Assembly: GCA_034190085.1 (NCBI GenBank)
Contig: JAXHTS010000063.1
Span: 1 to 53,847 of the forward strand
DNA: 53,847 nucleotides
Reading direction: 5' to 3'
Origin: Spirochaetota bacterium
GTDB lineage: Bacteria > Spirochaetota > UBA4802 > JAFGDQ01
A model generated the notes under the pieces. The model was not told where the DNA came from and searched no databases. It saw nothing but the letters and a program-made list of their open reading frames with translations. Shown here in pieces: positions 28,198 to 42,400 of this stretch; the first letter of the stretch is position 1; each line of letters opens with the position of its first letter. Made by a program: the position numbers and the translations under genes.

Positions 28198-29051
28198 CTA
28201 CATATCGAGCAACTCTCCTAAGACTTGTTCAAGCAGAGCGATAATATCCTCAATCTCTTCATGCATAAATTCCATTTGCTGATATGAAACCAAGATCACA
28301 ATCTGGTCATTAATACTGGAGAATGATAGCAACATTCCATGATATTGTGTAGTCGAGATGACCTAAATAACCTGAAATCTATTCCCAGGATAATTCAATC
28401 TATCCAGATTGCCTAAATTTGAAACTGGAAATAAGGCCATAGATGATCTTTCTTTCTCTTTTAACTTCTGCACTAATCTTGCATAATTTTTCCTACCAAT
28501 TAGGGTACTCATCTTATCCATTAATAAAGGGAATAATAATTCTCCATATCTATATTTGCATTAATTTTCTGTAAAACTGGTTTTCCATTATATTCATCAC
28601 TTTTTTGGAATCAAAGCAATCCTTCAAATGGATTTTCAGCACAGGGGCATAGAGATAATTGCCAAATACATAAGCCTTTTTTCCTTTTAAATATGGTCTT
28701 AAATTAATTTAAACAGGTATTTTTATTATATTCCCTCTATCTTTATCAACTCTTCAACTAATAGATATAGCAAAGGCAGTTGCGAATAGCACAGTAACAC
28801 TGTATCCAAACTCTTTTACCTTTGATCTCAAAAAACACTATCATAGGATAGTGTATGATGGTATAGATTTAGGAGCCCATAGAAATTTGTTGGTCTGGAT
28901 GAAACTGAGACAACAAATTCATCTCTTCTACATTATGCCTTGTTTGAAAACGTATAGTAATTAGGTGAGATTGTGCAGGATTCACCTTATGCATAGCTAA
29001 AAAATGGAATTCCTGCAGGTTCAACTTTATAATATCATCCTTCCAACCCAT
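28198..29051 (-). pseudogene. Decayed condensation-like acyltransferase
   Basis: No intact frame spans this 850-base gap, but conceptual translation of the minus strand in several frames gives successive fragments of one protein of the NRPS-condensation-like / alcohol-acyltransferase type. In order: an N-terminal piece (KLNLQEFHFLAMHKVNPAQS) ending in a stop near 28869; a middle piece with VTVLFATAF, two in-frame stops, then INLRPYLKGKKAYVFGNYLY; and, after a frameshift, a piece with LFPVSNLGNLDRLNYPG, a stop, and HGMLLSFSSINDQIVILVSY running to the stop at 28198-28200. LRPYL, GNY and SNLG are landmarks of this fold. The part that should hold the HHxxxDG active site seems deleted or scrambled. 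At least two frameshifts and three internal stops are visible. It lies in the operon between the NRPS and the dehydrogenase. Confidence 0.75.
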
Positions 29052-29133
29052 ATATATCAATTGGATAAGCTTTATAAATATGGTTGAGTGTTAATCTGTT
29101 CACTACAGTCCTTATCTATCCCCTTAACCTTTG

Positions 29134-32100
29134 CTATTCCTCACTAGGCACTGGGGGATTTAGGAAATCTGCGGAAATACAATATTGAATGAGCCTATTT
29201 ATGAGTTCATTATCCAAAACTGGCCATTCAAATCCAACAGAATCAAGAAAATGTGACGCAATACCATGATTATAGATCACCTTGGTCTTTGGGGATAGGT
29301 TGTCAGAAAATTGTGAAATAAGCATTTCAATCCCATCCCCCAATTCTTCATCCTTAGAAAGATCCTTTATCGTTTCTATACACTCTTTCAACGGTAAAGA
29401 CCTGATATCGTATCCAACTCTTTTTAGTACTCCTGTGAATTGTTTTAGGGTAGTAAGGTTTGGATTATAGACATGAAGACAGCGCCCTGAGGTCTCTGGA
29501 AGCAGCATAAATTCAACCAAGGCCTTTCTGCATGAGTCAATTGGGGTCATCTCGATATGTCCATCAGATCCATCAGGTATCACACCTATATGAGCAATTG
29601 CCTTAATGAGACCATAGAATGCATTGGTATCAATAGAGCGTTGGAACTTTCCTGTAGAAGATGTTCCCACAAGGGTTCCCACCCTATAGATGGTGGCATT
29701 AATACCGCCTTCCATAGCTTCCCTCACAAGGGCTTCAGCCTCAAACTTACTCCTGGCATAAACGTTATCAAGAGCCTGTCCCCTATCGAAATCAGTCTCC
29801 TTAAACACCACCTGAGACATATTGGGATAATAGTTACCTGACACGCTTAAGGTGGATATATAGTGAAATCTCTTGATGCCTGATGAGTTTGCTAACTCAA
29901 GCAGCCTCTTCGTGCCCAGCACGTTTATGTTCCTAAAATGAGAATATTCACCAAAGTGCCTCACATCAGCCGCAGAGTGCACAATGGTATCCACTTCTTC
30001 GAGAATCCTCTCTGATATATCAACACTGAGGTTCAGGCCATCGATGTCCAGATTCCCAAGGACTGGGGTTATTCTGGACATACCCAAATCATTACAATCG
30101 AAGTAGAATTCTAGAGTAGCAATCAAACGTTCAGTAATATGCTCCTGATTTTCTCCACGAATTAGACAGTAGATATGCGCATCTGTCTTTTTTAGAAACT
30201 CATAGAGAAGGTGAGCGCCGAGATAGCCTGTAACTCCTGTGAGAAAAATATTTTTCGGATTTTCTCTCTTCCCTGAGATAGGAATATCAACAAATTCCTC
30301 CAGTGCCACTTCTTTGTCTGTAAAAGTATCACCCTGGGTCTCGCCCACACTTTCCATCCGCTTTAAGGCCACATGCGCTAAATCAACAATCCTCTGATAA
30401 TCAAAAAAATCCTGAACTGTAATAGGATAATTGAGCTTCAACTGCGCAAGCACTTTTAGGATCAATAGTGAGTTCCCTCCCAGATCAAAAAAATTATCAT
30501 ATATACCTATCCTCTCTACCCCCAAAACCCCCTGCCATACTTCAGCAAAGACCTGCTCCATATCATTTCTAGGCGGCACATATTCAGATGAAAAGAGAGC
30601 ATCCAGTTCTATCATTCTCAATAAAGAATTCCTGTCCAGCTTACCATTGGGTGTTAAGGGGAGTCTATCCAGAGGAATAAACAATGAAGGTATCATGTAA
30701 CTAGGCAGATACTCATTGAGATAAGAACGCCCCTCCTCCTCGCTCAAAGCATCGGATAACACATAGAACATCACAATAATAACATTACCATCATCGCTGG
30801 TCTTATCAATTACTACGCATTCAGTTACAGCTTCGTGACTCAGGAATACCTTCTCGATCTCTCCAGGTTCAATCCGGTAACCCCTTATCTCAAACTGATG
30901 GTCAACCCGTCCAATAAAATCAATATTACCGTCAGGCATCCATTTAGCATTATCTCCGGTCCTATACATAATCTCTTCAATATCGGAAAAGGGATTTTGG
31001 ACAAAGGCCTCATGCGTCTTATCTAGGTCATTTATATAACCATTGCCAACAGAGGAGCCGCTGATGAAGACCTCGCCAACAACACCCACAGGAACAGGAT
31101 TGAGATGTTTATCTAAAATATATACCTTAACATTGGATATAGGCCTTCCAATAGGGGGATTTCCCTTTGAATTGTCCCAATTGCTCACATTACCTGACGT
31201 TGCCACTACAGTAGTCTCAGTTGGGCCATAATTATTAATCACTTCAAATGCATGGCGTGATGGGACAAGGCTCAACCTATCGCCGCCGGTGAAGAGTGTC
31301 TTAAGCGAGAGATTCACAAGATTCAAACCGAGAACCAGCTCAGCCAGTTTTGTGGGAATAAAGGCTCGGGTTATTTTGTTCTTCCTGAGCCAGATAACAA
31401 GCTCATCGGGTAGCATATGGCTAAGATTCATCTCAAGAGGATATACGCTAGATCCGCTAAGTAAATATGGCCATATCTCCCACACCGATGCATCGAAAGC
31501 AACGCCTGCCAAAAGAGAGGCTCGGTCATGCTCATCTACGCTGAATGTGTTGATATGCCAGTATACTAGATTTGCAAAATTCCTATGTGTAATCTGAGAT
31601 CCCTTGGGTTGACCTGTTGAGCCTGAGGTATAGATCAGGTAAGCAGCATGCTCAGCCATTGAGGATACCTCAAGGGAATTCTTGGATTCCCCCCAGCAAT
31701 CATCAAGGCAGAGAGCCTCTGTATCAAATTCCAGCGTTCTGCTCAACAAATCCCTCTGCACGATCAATATCTTTGCACTTGAATCCTTGAGCATAAAGCG
31801 AACGCGATTTTGGGGATACTCTGGATCTATGGGAACAAACGCAGCCCCTACCTTCCAGACTCCTAGCTGCGATATTATCATCTCATCAGAACGCTTGGCA
31901 AAAATCCCCACATGGTCCTGTTCCAGAACACCCTTTCTCCTTAAAGAGTGGGCTAGTTGATTTGCTTTTGCATTGAGTTCACTATAGGTTAATGTTTTAC
32001 CATCAAAGACAACAGCAGCCATATCCGGAGTCCTCTTCATCTGTTCCTCAAATAGCTGATAGATGTGATTTGTCTTAGGATAATTAACATATGTGTCATT

Positions 32101-33469
32101 AAAATTATAGAGGACTCTATTCCTCTCCTCCTCCCCCAATATCTCATACTCACTTAGCCGCTTAGTGGGACAATTTACAACACCGGATAGGAGAGACTCA
32201 AAATATCCTGCAAATCTCTGAATTGTTTTTTCATCAAAAAGGTCGATGTTATATTCAAACTGTGCCTCAAGTCCCTTCTCATTTGCAGAGATGATCAATG
32301 TCAGGTCGAATTTAGAGGCAACCTGCTCTCCCTCAATCGGCTTTATGCAAATATCTTCATTTTTTTGGGATGTCAATGATGGGACAATCTCATCCTGATT
32401 AAATGCAAACATCACATCAAAGACCGGACTTCTGCTTATATCCCGCACAGGATTAAGGATATCTATCAAACGATCAAAGGGGTAATCCTGATTTGAATAC
32501 GCCTCAAGGCATGTCGCCCTCACCCTTCTCATGAGTTCAACAAAGCTAGGATTGCCGCTCAAATCAACGCGCAATGCCAGTGTATTTACAAAAAAACCTA
32601 TCAACTCCTGAATATCTGGATGATTCCTTCCAGCAATTGGTGTTCCGATTATTATGTCTTCCTGATTCGTCAACCTCAACATGAGAAGATTAAAGACAGC
32701 GAATAAAATCATAAAGGGTGTCATATCCTCAACCCTGGCAAGGCTTTCCATCCCATGCTTCAGATGACAATCTATCGTAAATCTATATGCCGCGCCGTAC
32801 TGAGTCTGAATGGAGGGTCTTTGTCTATCTGTCGGAATCTCCAACACTGGCAAATCGCCACCTAACTTCCCTAGCCAATAATCCTCCTGATTCTTCAATA
32901 AATCATTTATCAATAATGACTTCTGCCAATAAGCATAATCTTTATACTGAACATGTAGTTCCGATAGTGATGGATATTTGCCATCCCTAAGCGCGAGATA
33001 ACTTGAAACAAACTCCCCTGCCATAATACCCATAGACCACCCGTCGGATATGATGTGATGCATAATAAAGACAAGCATATACCTGTCTTTATCAGTCATA
33101 AATAGTGTCATCCTGAAAAGCGGGGCAACAGAAAGATCAAAGGATTTTGTAATCTCATCCATAGCTAGTTTAATAGAATCATCATCTCTACTCAAAATTA
33201 CATGAACCTCAGCCTTCATATCATCCAGTATAATCTGAACTGGCTCGCCGTCCAAATTTTTGAAGGCCGTGCGCAATGAGTCATGTCGATCAACAATAAT
33301 CTGTAATGCCTCCCTCATCAAACCTATATCCAGCTCACCCTCTATGGCTAAAACCATTGGGATATTGTATGTGGATATGCCAGGTGACATCTGATCCAAA
33401 AACCACAACCTCCTCTGCGCGTGGGAAAGTTCATAATACTCCCTCTTAGTTATAGGCTCAATAGGCAGA
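29134..33469 (-). other. NRPS module 6: C-A(Leu)-T-reductase
   Basis: Condensation about residues 5705-6160, adenylation about 6168-6670, carrier Ser6706 in GGNSL, reductase about 6765-7150. Specificity residues read D-A-W-F-F-G-N-V-V, one change from the Leu code DAWFLGNVVK. The reductase is of the extended SDR type and uses NAD(P)H to cleave the carrier thioester. The carrier-reductase block closely resembles the end of the upstream synthetase (LLILK.LAQLKLNYPITVQ against LLILKAIAKLKLSYPITIQ). Confidence 0.82.
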
Positions 33470-36400
33470 TATAATGATCCATCATGGACAGATATAACCC
33501 TGGATAGGCCATAAATTGTTGGCTCGTCAAAAAGCGATCTCACCGGCAAATCTATGGCAAAGCTCTCCTTTATCTTGCTCATTACCTGGATCACCTTCAA
33601 TGAATGCCCACCTAAATCAAAAAAATTATCATGTATGCCGATCCCCTTAACACCCAATACCTCTGACCAAATCCCTGCTATCTTCTCCTCCATATCACTA
33701 CGAGGTGGGATATATTCTCCATCAGCTTTGATATCAGGTTCTGGTAAAACACTTCTATCAATCTTACCATTGAGTGTTAATGGCATTTCATCTATCTGTA
33801 CAAAATATGATGGTATCATATAATCAGGCAGGCTCTTGGATAAAAATTTCCTTATTTCAGAGGATCGAATTTCTCTATCTGCAACAAAATATGAACAAAG
33901 AAAAACTTCATCATTATTATCTATCTTAGCTATAACTATATTTTCAGATATATCTATATGTCTCTGTATATGATTCTCTATTTCCCCTAACTCAATCCTA
34001 AATCCACGTATTTGAAATTGATGATCAATCCTGCCACAATATTCCATTTCACCATCGGCAATAATCCTCACAAGATCACCAGACCGATAAAGCCTCTCCC
34101 CAGGCTTGAATGGATCTTCGACAAATCTTTCCTCTGTAAGCTCCTTCCTGTTCAAATATCCTCGCGCAACGCCCTCCCCCCCTACATACAATTCTCCAAT
34201 TACGCCTTTTGGCAATAACCCCTGCTTCTCATCTAATATATATGTAAATAATGTTGGTATGGGTATTCCGATATTACTAACATTTAATTCGATGTCCCTC
34301 TCCTCCATCTCTTTATAGGTGACATGCACCGTTGTCTCCGTTATCCCATACATATTGATTATCTTTGTTTCAGGATAGATATCCTTCCATCCCAATAATT
34401 TAATAGGTTTTAGGGACTCACCCCCAAGAACAACATATCTAATAGATAATTCATGTTCTCGTTGGCCCAATTCTGCATTGATTAAATTATAAAAAGAAGA
34501 GGGGGTTTGATTCAGTACTGTTACCATCTCAGATCCCAATATTTGTAATAATTCCTTTGGATCCTTAGTGACTCCTTTTGGCACCAGTATCAACTTGCCG
34601 CCATAGAGCAGAGCCCCATAAATCTCCCATACTGAAAAATCGAAACAATAAGAATGAAACATCGTCCACACATCGTTACTATCAAAATCGAACGGATTCT
34701 TATCGTTAAACAAAAGCCTTACTACATTTTTATGTTCGATCATCACACCTTTAGGTTTTCCAGTAGTGCCAGATGTATAGATGATATAGGCTAAATCAGA
34801 GGAATTATTAATATTTTCAAGATTCGAATCATCTCCTACAAATACGTCAGCTTTATCCAAATATATCTTTTCTTCTACAAAACCTGCCCTGCTTGCCAGA
34901 CCTTCCGTTGTCAGTACTATCTCTGTTCCACTGTCCTGCAACATGAAGCTGATTCTCTCTTCCGGAAAATCTGGATCTATCGGCAGATATACCCCTCCGG
35001 CTTTAAGGATTGCCATCATTCCGATGATCATCTCAATGGATCGATCAAACATCATCCCCACAATACAATCAGGTTTCACACCCTTTTGTCGTAATAATCT
35101 CGCTAGGCTGTTTGCCCTTCTATTCAATTGGTCATAGGTGATCCGATTCTCTTTTATAACCACTGCTATATTATCTGGAAAATTCTCAGCTTGCTTCTCA
35201 AATAATTCATGAATGGTTGTATTCCTTGGATAATCTATCCCAGTCTTATTATATTCTACTAATAACCGATTTCTTTCTTCCTCGCCTATAATCTCATATT
35301 GGGATATTGGTTTCCCAGGATCTGACACTGCCTCTGATAATATATTACAAAAATAACCTGAAAACCTCCCTATGGTCTCAATATCAAAAAGATCTGTATT
35401 GTATTCAAATTGAGCTTCAAAACGATCATTATACTCAAATATAAATAGACTCAAATCAAACTTGGACGTCCTCCATACCTCATCTATCTCATCATACTCT
35501 TCAAGACTCAAACCATCCACATTCGTAAATAAATATTTATCAGCCTCATTCTGTACTACCAACATCACATTGAATATCGGACTCCTGCTCATGTCCCGAA
35601 CAGGATTAAGAAGATCTATCAAACGATCAAAGGGATAATCCTGATTCGAATACGCGCCTAAACAGACATCCCTTACGCGTAACAACAACTCCTCAAAACT
35701 CGGATCACCGCTCAAATCCACCCGCAGGGCAAGGGTATTTACAAAAAAGCCTATCAAATCCTGTATATCAGGATGATTCCTGCCGGCTATCGGAGAGCCG
35801 ACAATTATGTCATCCTGTTGACACAACCTCATTAAAAAAATATCAAATACCCCAAGCAAGGCCATGAATAACGTAAAATCACCATCCCTGGATATAGACC
35901 TCAGCCCTGAGGGAAGATCATCGCCTATAGTAAACCTATAGATTGCACCATTCTGACCCTGTATTGAGGGCCTAGGGCGGTCTAAAGGAAAATCCAACAC
36001 CGGCAAATCCCCACCCAACATATCCAACCAATACTCCTCTTGTGTCTCCAATTCACCGCTATCCAATAAGGAATTCTGCCAGGCTGAATAATCCCTGTAT
36101 TGTACAGGCAACTCAGGAAGTACAGGCTCCTCGCCCATACTCAAAAAACCATAGCAGAGCGCCAACTCCCTTATCAATAACTGCATGGACCAGCCGTCTG
36201 ATATGATGTGGTGCATCGTAAAGATAAAAAGATGACGGCCATCTCCCAATCTCAATAGGTTGACCCTGAAGAGCGGCAGCTTCGTAAGGTCAAAGGGTCT
36301 AAATGCCTCCTCCAATACAAAATGAGTCAAATCACCCTCACCCAATATATTCACTTCAAACCTAACATCATCAGAGATCACCTGCACCGGATGACCATTG

Positions 36401-39400
36401 AGGCTCGTAAATGTGGTTCTCAGCGTCTCATGTCTATCAACCACAAGATGCATGGCGCGGTTCAGAATCTCTATGTCCAAATCACCCTTTATTATGAAGA
36501 CTGAGGAAATGTTGTAGGCCGAGGAATCAGGTGTCAGTTGATCCAAAAACCAAAGTCTCTTCTGTGCATGGGAAGGCTCATAATACTCCTGCCTGGCCAA
36601 GGGCTCTATTGAGCTATATTTCACTGATCGATAATCACTAACCGCAATGGCTAAACCAGCTATGTTAGGCTCATCAAATATAATCCTCAGGGGGATATCA
36701 ACACCAAACCCCTTCCTTATCCGGGAGATGACCTGGGTCGCCAAAAGAGAGTGGCCGCCAAGATCAAAGAAGTTATCGTATATCCCGATATCGGATACCC
36801 CTAATACTTCCTGCCATATGGATGATATATGCTCCTCCCTCTCATCGCGAGGTGGTATAGGCTCCCTATCCACAGCAGTGCCAATACCATCAATCTCAGG
36901 CAACCTATCCCTGTCTACCTTCCCATTAGGGGTCAAGGGTATCGAATCTAATCTCACAAAACGTGCTGGAATCATGTAATCAGGCAGGCTCTCTTTTACA
37001 AAGGACTTTAGTTCTCCGGATGATATATCATCAACACTCACATAATACCCTATCAGGTATCTCTCCCCCCTGTCATCCTCCCTGTCCATCACAACACTAT
37101 CATGTATACCATCATAAAGGCTGATTACAGAAGCAACCTCCCTAGGTTCTATACGATAACCCCTAATCTTTATCTGATCATCTACCCTACCCAGATACTC
37201 GACATTCCCGTCATGGAGCCATCTGCCAAGGTCGCCTGTGCTATATAACCTCTCTCCCTCAGAAAAAGGACTTGACAAAAAGCTCTTGGATGTAATATCA
37301 TGCTTATTTAGGTAACCCCTCGCAACACCCGGACTGAAGATATGGATCACTCCAGGAACACCAATGGGCACCAGCTTCATATCCTTATCCAGTATGTATA
37401 TTTTGGTGTTTGCTATGGGTTTCCCAATAGGAATATTAATGCAACTAGAATCCAAACTGTCAAACTTGTAGGCTATGCATCCTACTACTGTCTCTGCTGG
37501 GCCATACTCATTATAAATGATGAGACCTGGGTACTTTTTTAGTATCGACCTAGAGACCTTTGCCGAAAGAGCCTCGCCACCAAGGATTAACCTATTCAAA
37601 TTCCCTGATTTTCTGAGATCGTCATCCGTTAAGCGATCAGCGATCTCCAAATGGGCAGGCGTAAGCTTCGCAATATCACTCATCCCGCTCCTAAATACTT
37701 CCTCAATAAGAGAGACAGGATCTGTATCTCCTGGATATATCTCAATGCACTCTCCAGCTACTAAGGGTGCAAATATACTCGTCACAGTCAGGTCAAAGGA
37801 CATGGAGGTGTAGAGGGGAAAGCTGCCATGGTCTTCAATATCATAGTAGTGCAGTGCCCAGATTATATAGTTGACCAGTCCCCTATGCTCTATCTCAATA
37901 CCCTTTGGCTGACCTGTTGATCCAGATGTATAGATCACATAAACGAGATCCCTGCTCGTATTTATCATCTCAAGGCTTGAGCTTGGCATCCTGCTAATCT
38001 CATCCCAACCCCTATCCAAGCAGAGAATCTCACCATTATAACGTGGAAGCCCTTCAAATACCGATGAATGGGTTAATATCAACTTCACATCTGAATCGCT
38101 CAACATATACTCAAGCCTCTGTTCAGGATACTCGATATCCAAGGGTACGTAGGCCCCGCCTGCCTTCAATATCCCAAGTATGCCCACAATCATCCCTATA
38201 GAACGATCCATGAATATGCCTACCCGGCTATCATTTCGTATATCCCGCAACCTCAGATAATGCGCCAGTCTATTGGCATTCATCTCCAAATCCCTATAGG
38301 TAAGATGCTCATCACCTGCCCTAAGCGCAATTCTATCAGGATATCTGGTTGATGTCTTCTCTATCAGTTCGTGAATGCACAGGTCCTCTGGAAACTCAGT
38401 ATATGTATCATTAAACTCGATTAGCAGGCGATTTCTCTCTTCCTCGCCTATAATCTCATATTCAGATATTGGTTTCCCAGGATCTGACACTGCCTCTGAT
38501 AGAATATTCCGGAAATAACCTGAAAACCTCTCTATGGTCTCAATATCAAAAAGATCTGTATTGTATTCAAATTGAGCTTCAAAACGATCATTATACTCAA
38601 ATATAAATAGACTCAAATCAAACTTGGACGTCCTCCATACCTCATCTATCTCATCATACTCTTCAAGACTCAAACCATCCACATTCGTAAATAAATATTT
38701 ATCAGCCTCATTCTGTACTACCAACATCACATTGAATATCGGACTCCTGCTCATGTCCCGAACAGGATTAAGAAGATCTATCAAACGATCAAAGGGATAA
38801 TCCTGATTCGAATACGCGCCTAAACAGACATCCCTTACGCGTAACAACAACTCCTCAAAACTCGGATCACCGCTCAAATCCACCCGCAGGGCAAGGGTAT
38901 TTACAAAAAAGCCTATCAAATCCTGTATATCAGGATGATTCCTGCCGGCTATCGGAGAGCCGACAATTATGTCATCCTGTTGACACAACCTCATTAAAAA
39001 AATATCAAATACCCCAAGCAAGGCCATGAATAACGTAAAATCACCATCCCTGGATATAGACCTCAGCCCTGAGGGAAGATCATCGCCTATAGTAAACCTA
39101 TAGATTGCACCATTCTGACCCTGTATTGAGGGCCTAGGGCGGTCTAAAGGAAAATCCAACACCGGCAAATCCCCACCCAACATATCCAACCAATACTCCT
39201 CTTGTGTCTCCAATTCACCGCTATCCAATAAGGAATTCTGCCAGGCTGAATAATCCCTGTATTGTACAGGCAACTCAGGAAGTACAGGCTCCTCGCCCAT
39301 ACTCAAAAAACCATAGCAGAGCGCCAACTCCCTTATCAATAACTGCATGGACCAGCCGTCTGATATGATGTGGTGCATCGTAAAGATAAAAAGATGACGG

Positions 39401-42400
39401 CCATCTCCCAATCTCAATAGGTTGACCCTGAAGAGCGGCAGCTTCGTAAGGTCAAAGGGTCTAAATGCCTCCTCCAATACAAAATGAGTCAAATCACCCT
39501 CACCCAATATATTCACTTCAAACCTAACATCATCAGAGATCACCTGCACCGGATGACCATTGAGGCTCGTAAATGTGGTTCTCAGCGTCTCATGTCTATC
39601 AACCACAAGATGCATGGCGCGGTTCAGAATCTCTATGTCCAAATCACCCTTTATTATGAAGACTGAGGAAATGTTGTAGGCCGAGGAATCAGGTGTCAGT
39701 TGATCCAAAAACCAAAGTCTCTTCTGTGCATGGGAAGGCTCATAATACTCCTGCCTGGCCAAGGGCTCTATTGAGCTATATTTCACTGATCGATAATCAC
39801 TAACCGCAATGGCTAAACCAGCTATGTTAGGCTCATCAAATATAATCCTCAGGGGGATATCAACACCAAACCCCTTCCTTATCCGGGAGATGACCTGGGT
39901 CGCCAAAAGAGAGTGGCCGCCAAGGTCAAAAAAGTTGTCGTATATCCCGATATCGGATACCCCTAATACTTCCTGCCATATGGATGATATATGCTCCTCC
40001 CTCTCATCGCGAGGTGGTATAGGCTCCCTATCCACAACAGTGCCAATACCATCAATCTCAGGCAACCTATCCCTGTCTACCTTCCCATTGGGGGTCAAGG
40101 GTATCGTATCCAGCACAATAAAACGCGATGGTATCATGTAATTCGGAAGCGTCATTTTGAGAAATTCCCTGAGATCGTTTGTGGAAAGCTCAACCTCAGA
40201 AACGCAGTAAGCGACAAGACACTGATCGCCACCAGCATCATGCCTATCAACCACCACCGCATCACTGATTGAAGAGTGTTCACATAAACGCGTCTCTATC
40301 TCTCCAAGCTCAATGCGATAACCCCTGATCTTAACCTGATAGTCCGATCTACCAAAAAACTCAATTTCACCATTGGGCAGCCAACATGCAAGATCTCCAG
40401 TCCTATAGATCCTCTCGTCAGGAACAAAGGGATTTTCAATAAATCTCTCAGATGTCAGCTCAGGCTTATTCAGATACCCCCTTGCAAGGCCCTCTCCTCC
40501 AATACATAACTCCCCAGCTACCCCTATTGGTTGAGACCTATTATAATCATCTATAATATATACCCGTGTATTGGATATCGGTCTCCCAATATTTATCTCT
40601 TCAGTCTCCGTTAAATCCTTAAGCGTTGACCAGACAGTCGTCTCCGTAGGCCCATATGCATTATATATTCTGCCATCAAATGCATCCTTTAACTCTGTAA
40701 GCAGATTATCAGGGAAGGGTTCTCCGCCCACAATCAACTCACTCAGTCCGCTCATACACTCTGCCATATTTCCATAGCCCTTCAGCAACTTCAACCTTGA
40801 TGGCGTCACCTGCAACATGCTGACACGGTTATCATTTATTAAATTCCTCAACAACTCAGGATCGCTCTGCTCCATCTCATTTGCTATTACAATCCTCAAG
40901 CCCTTAGCCAATGCTAAGAGGGTCTCCAAAACAAATATATCGAAGGAAACTGTGGTTAATGCCAATATTGTCTTATTCGATGAGAAGTCTATTGTTGACG
41001 CCATCCCCGCAATAAAATTAACCACATTCCTATGCTCTATCATCACGCCCTTGGGTTTTCCTGTTGAGCCAGAGGTGTAGATCACATATGCCAGATCACC
41101 ATGGCAAGCGATATTACTCAAATTAGTGCTATTTGCCCCATAGGATCCCTCATCAAATATATCAATGATTTCGCTACTAAAACCACACCCCAAAACCTTG
41201 GATATCAATCCACCCTGAGTCAACATAATCCCTACATCGCTATCCTCAAGCATATATCGCACCCTCTCTTCCGGATATTCAGGATCTATTGGAAGATAGG
41301 CACCGCCAGCCTTCAATATTGCCAGTAGCCCTACTATCATCTCAGTTGATCGATTAACCATTATCCCAACTATACTGTCCGGCCTAACCCCCTTTGACCT
41401 CAACAACCAGGCTAACCTGTTAGCCCTCTCATTTAACTCGCTATAGGTAAGCTGAGTATCCCCAAATATCAAAGCTACATTATCCGGCATATTAGCAATC
41501 TGATCCTCAAAGATCTGATGATAACACAAAGCCTCAGGATATAATGCCTGGGTGTCATTAAACTCAATCAAGAGTTTATTTCTTTCTACATCATTCAAAA
41601 TTTTATATTCAGACAACCTATTAGAGGGATATTTCGTCACATCGAATAAAAGCGTTATGAAGTAATGGGAAAACCTCTCAATTGTAGCTTCATCAAAGAG
41701 GTCTGTGTTGTATTCAAATTGGGCCTCGAATCTGTCATTGAACTCGAATATCAGCAATGTAAGATCAAACTTCGCACTCGTCTGTTCATCTATGATCTCC
41801 TCTATGGTGAGCCCCTCCACGCTTAAGGAGGTGAGGATATCCATCTCATTTTGAAGTATAAACATTACGCTGAATATTGGGCTCCTGCTTGCATCCCGGG
41901 GTGGATTCAGGATATCTATGAAACGATCAAAGGGGTAATCCTGATTCGAATATGCATCTAGGCATGTCTCCCTTACGCGCTGCATAAGTTCCTCAAATTT
42001 GGGATTACCTCCCAGATCGACACGCAAGGCCAAAGTATTTACAAAAAAGCCTATTAAATCGTGAACATCTGAATGATTCCTAGCCGCCACTGGAGAACCA
42101 ACGATGATATCATCCTGATTGCTCAATCTCAACAACAGGATATCGAAAACAGCGAGCAAAACCATGAAGAGTGTTAAATCTCTCTGTTTAGTTAGGTTCC
42201 TTATCCCTATTGCCAGATCAGACCCTATTATAAATCTGTATGTGGATCCATTTTGTGTCAGCATTGAAGGTCTTGCACGATCAGTCGGCAGATCCAACAC
42301 AGGCAAATCCCCTCCCAGCTTCCCTAACCAATATTCCTCCTGCTCCTTTAATTCGCTCATCAATAGCATACTATTCTGCCAAGCGGCATAATCCCTATAT

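Noticed and set aside
28835-28854. Perfect 8-bp inverted repeat ACACTATC/GATAGTGT, and an HH-x4-D reading beside it
   Set aside because: It lies in the decayed acyltransferase region with no T-run. The HHTLSYDS reading has the wrong spacing for HHxxxDG and partly comes from the repeat, so I do not claim an active-site motif.
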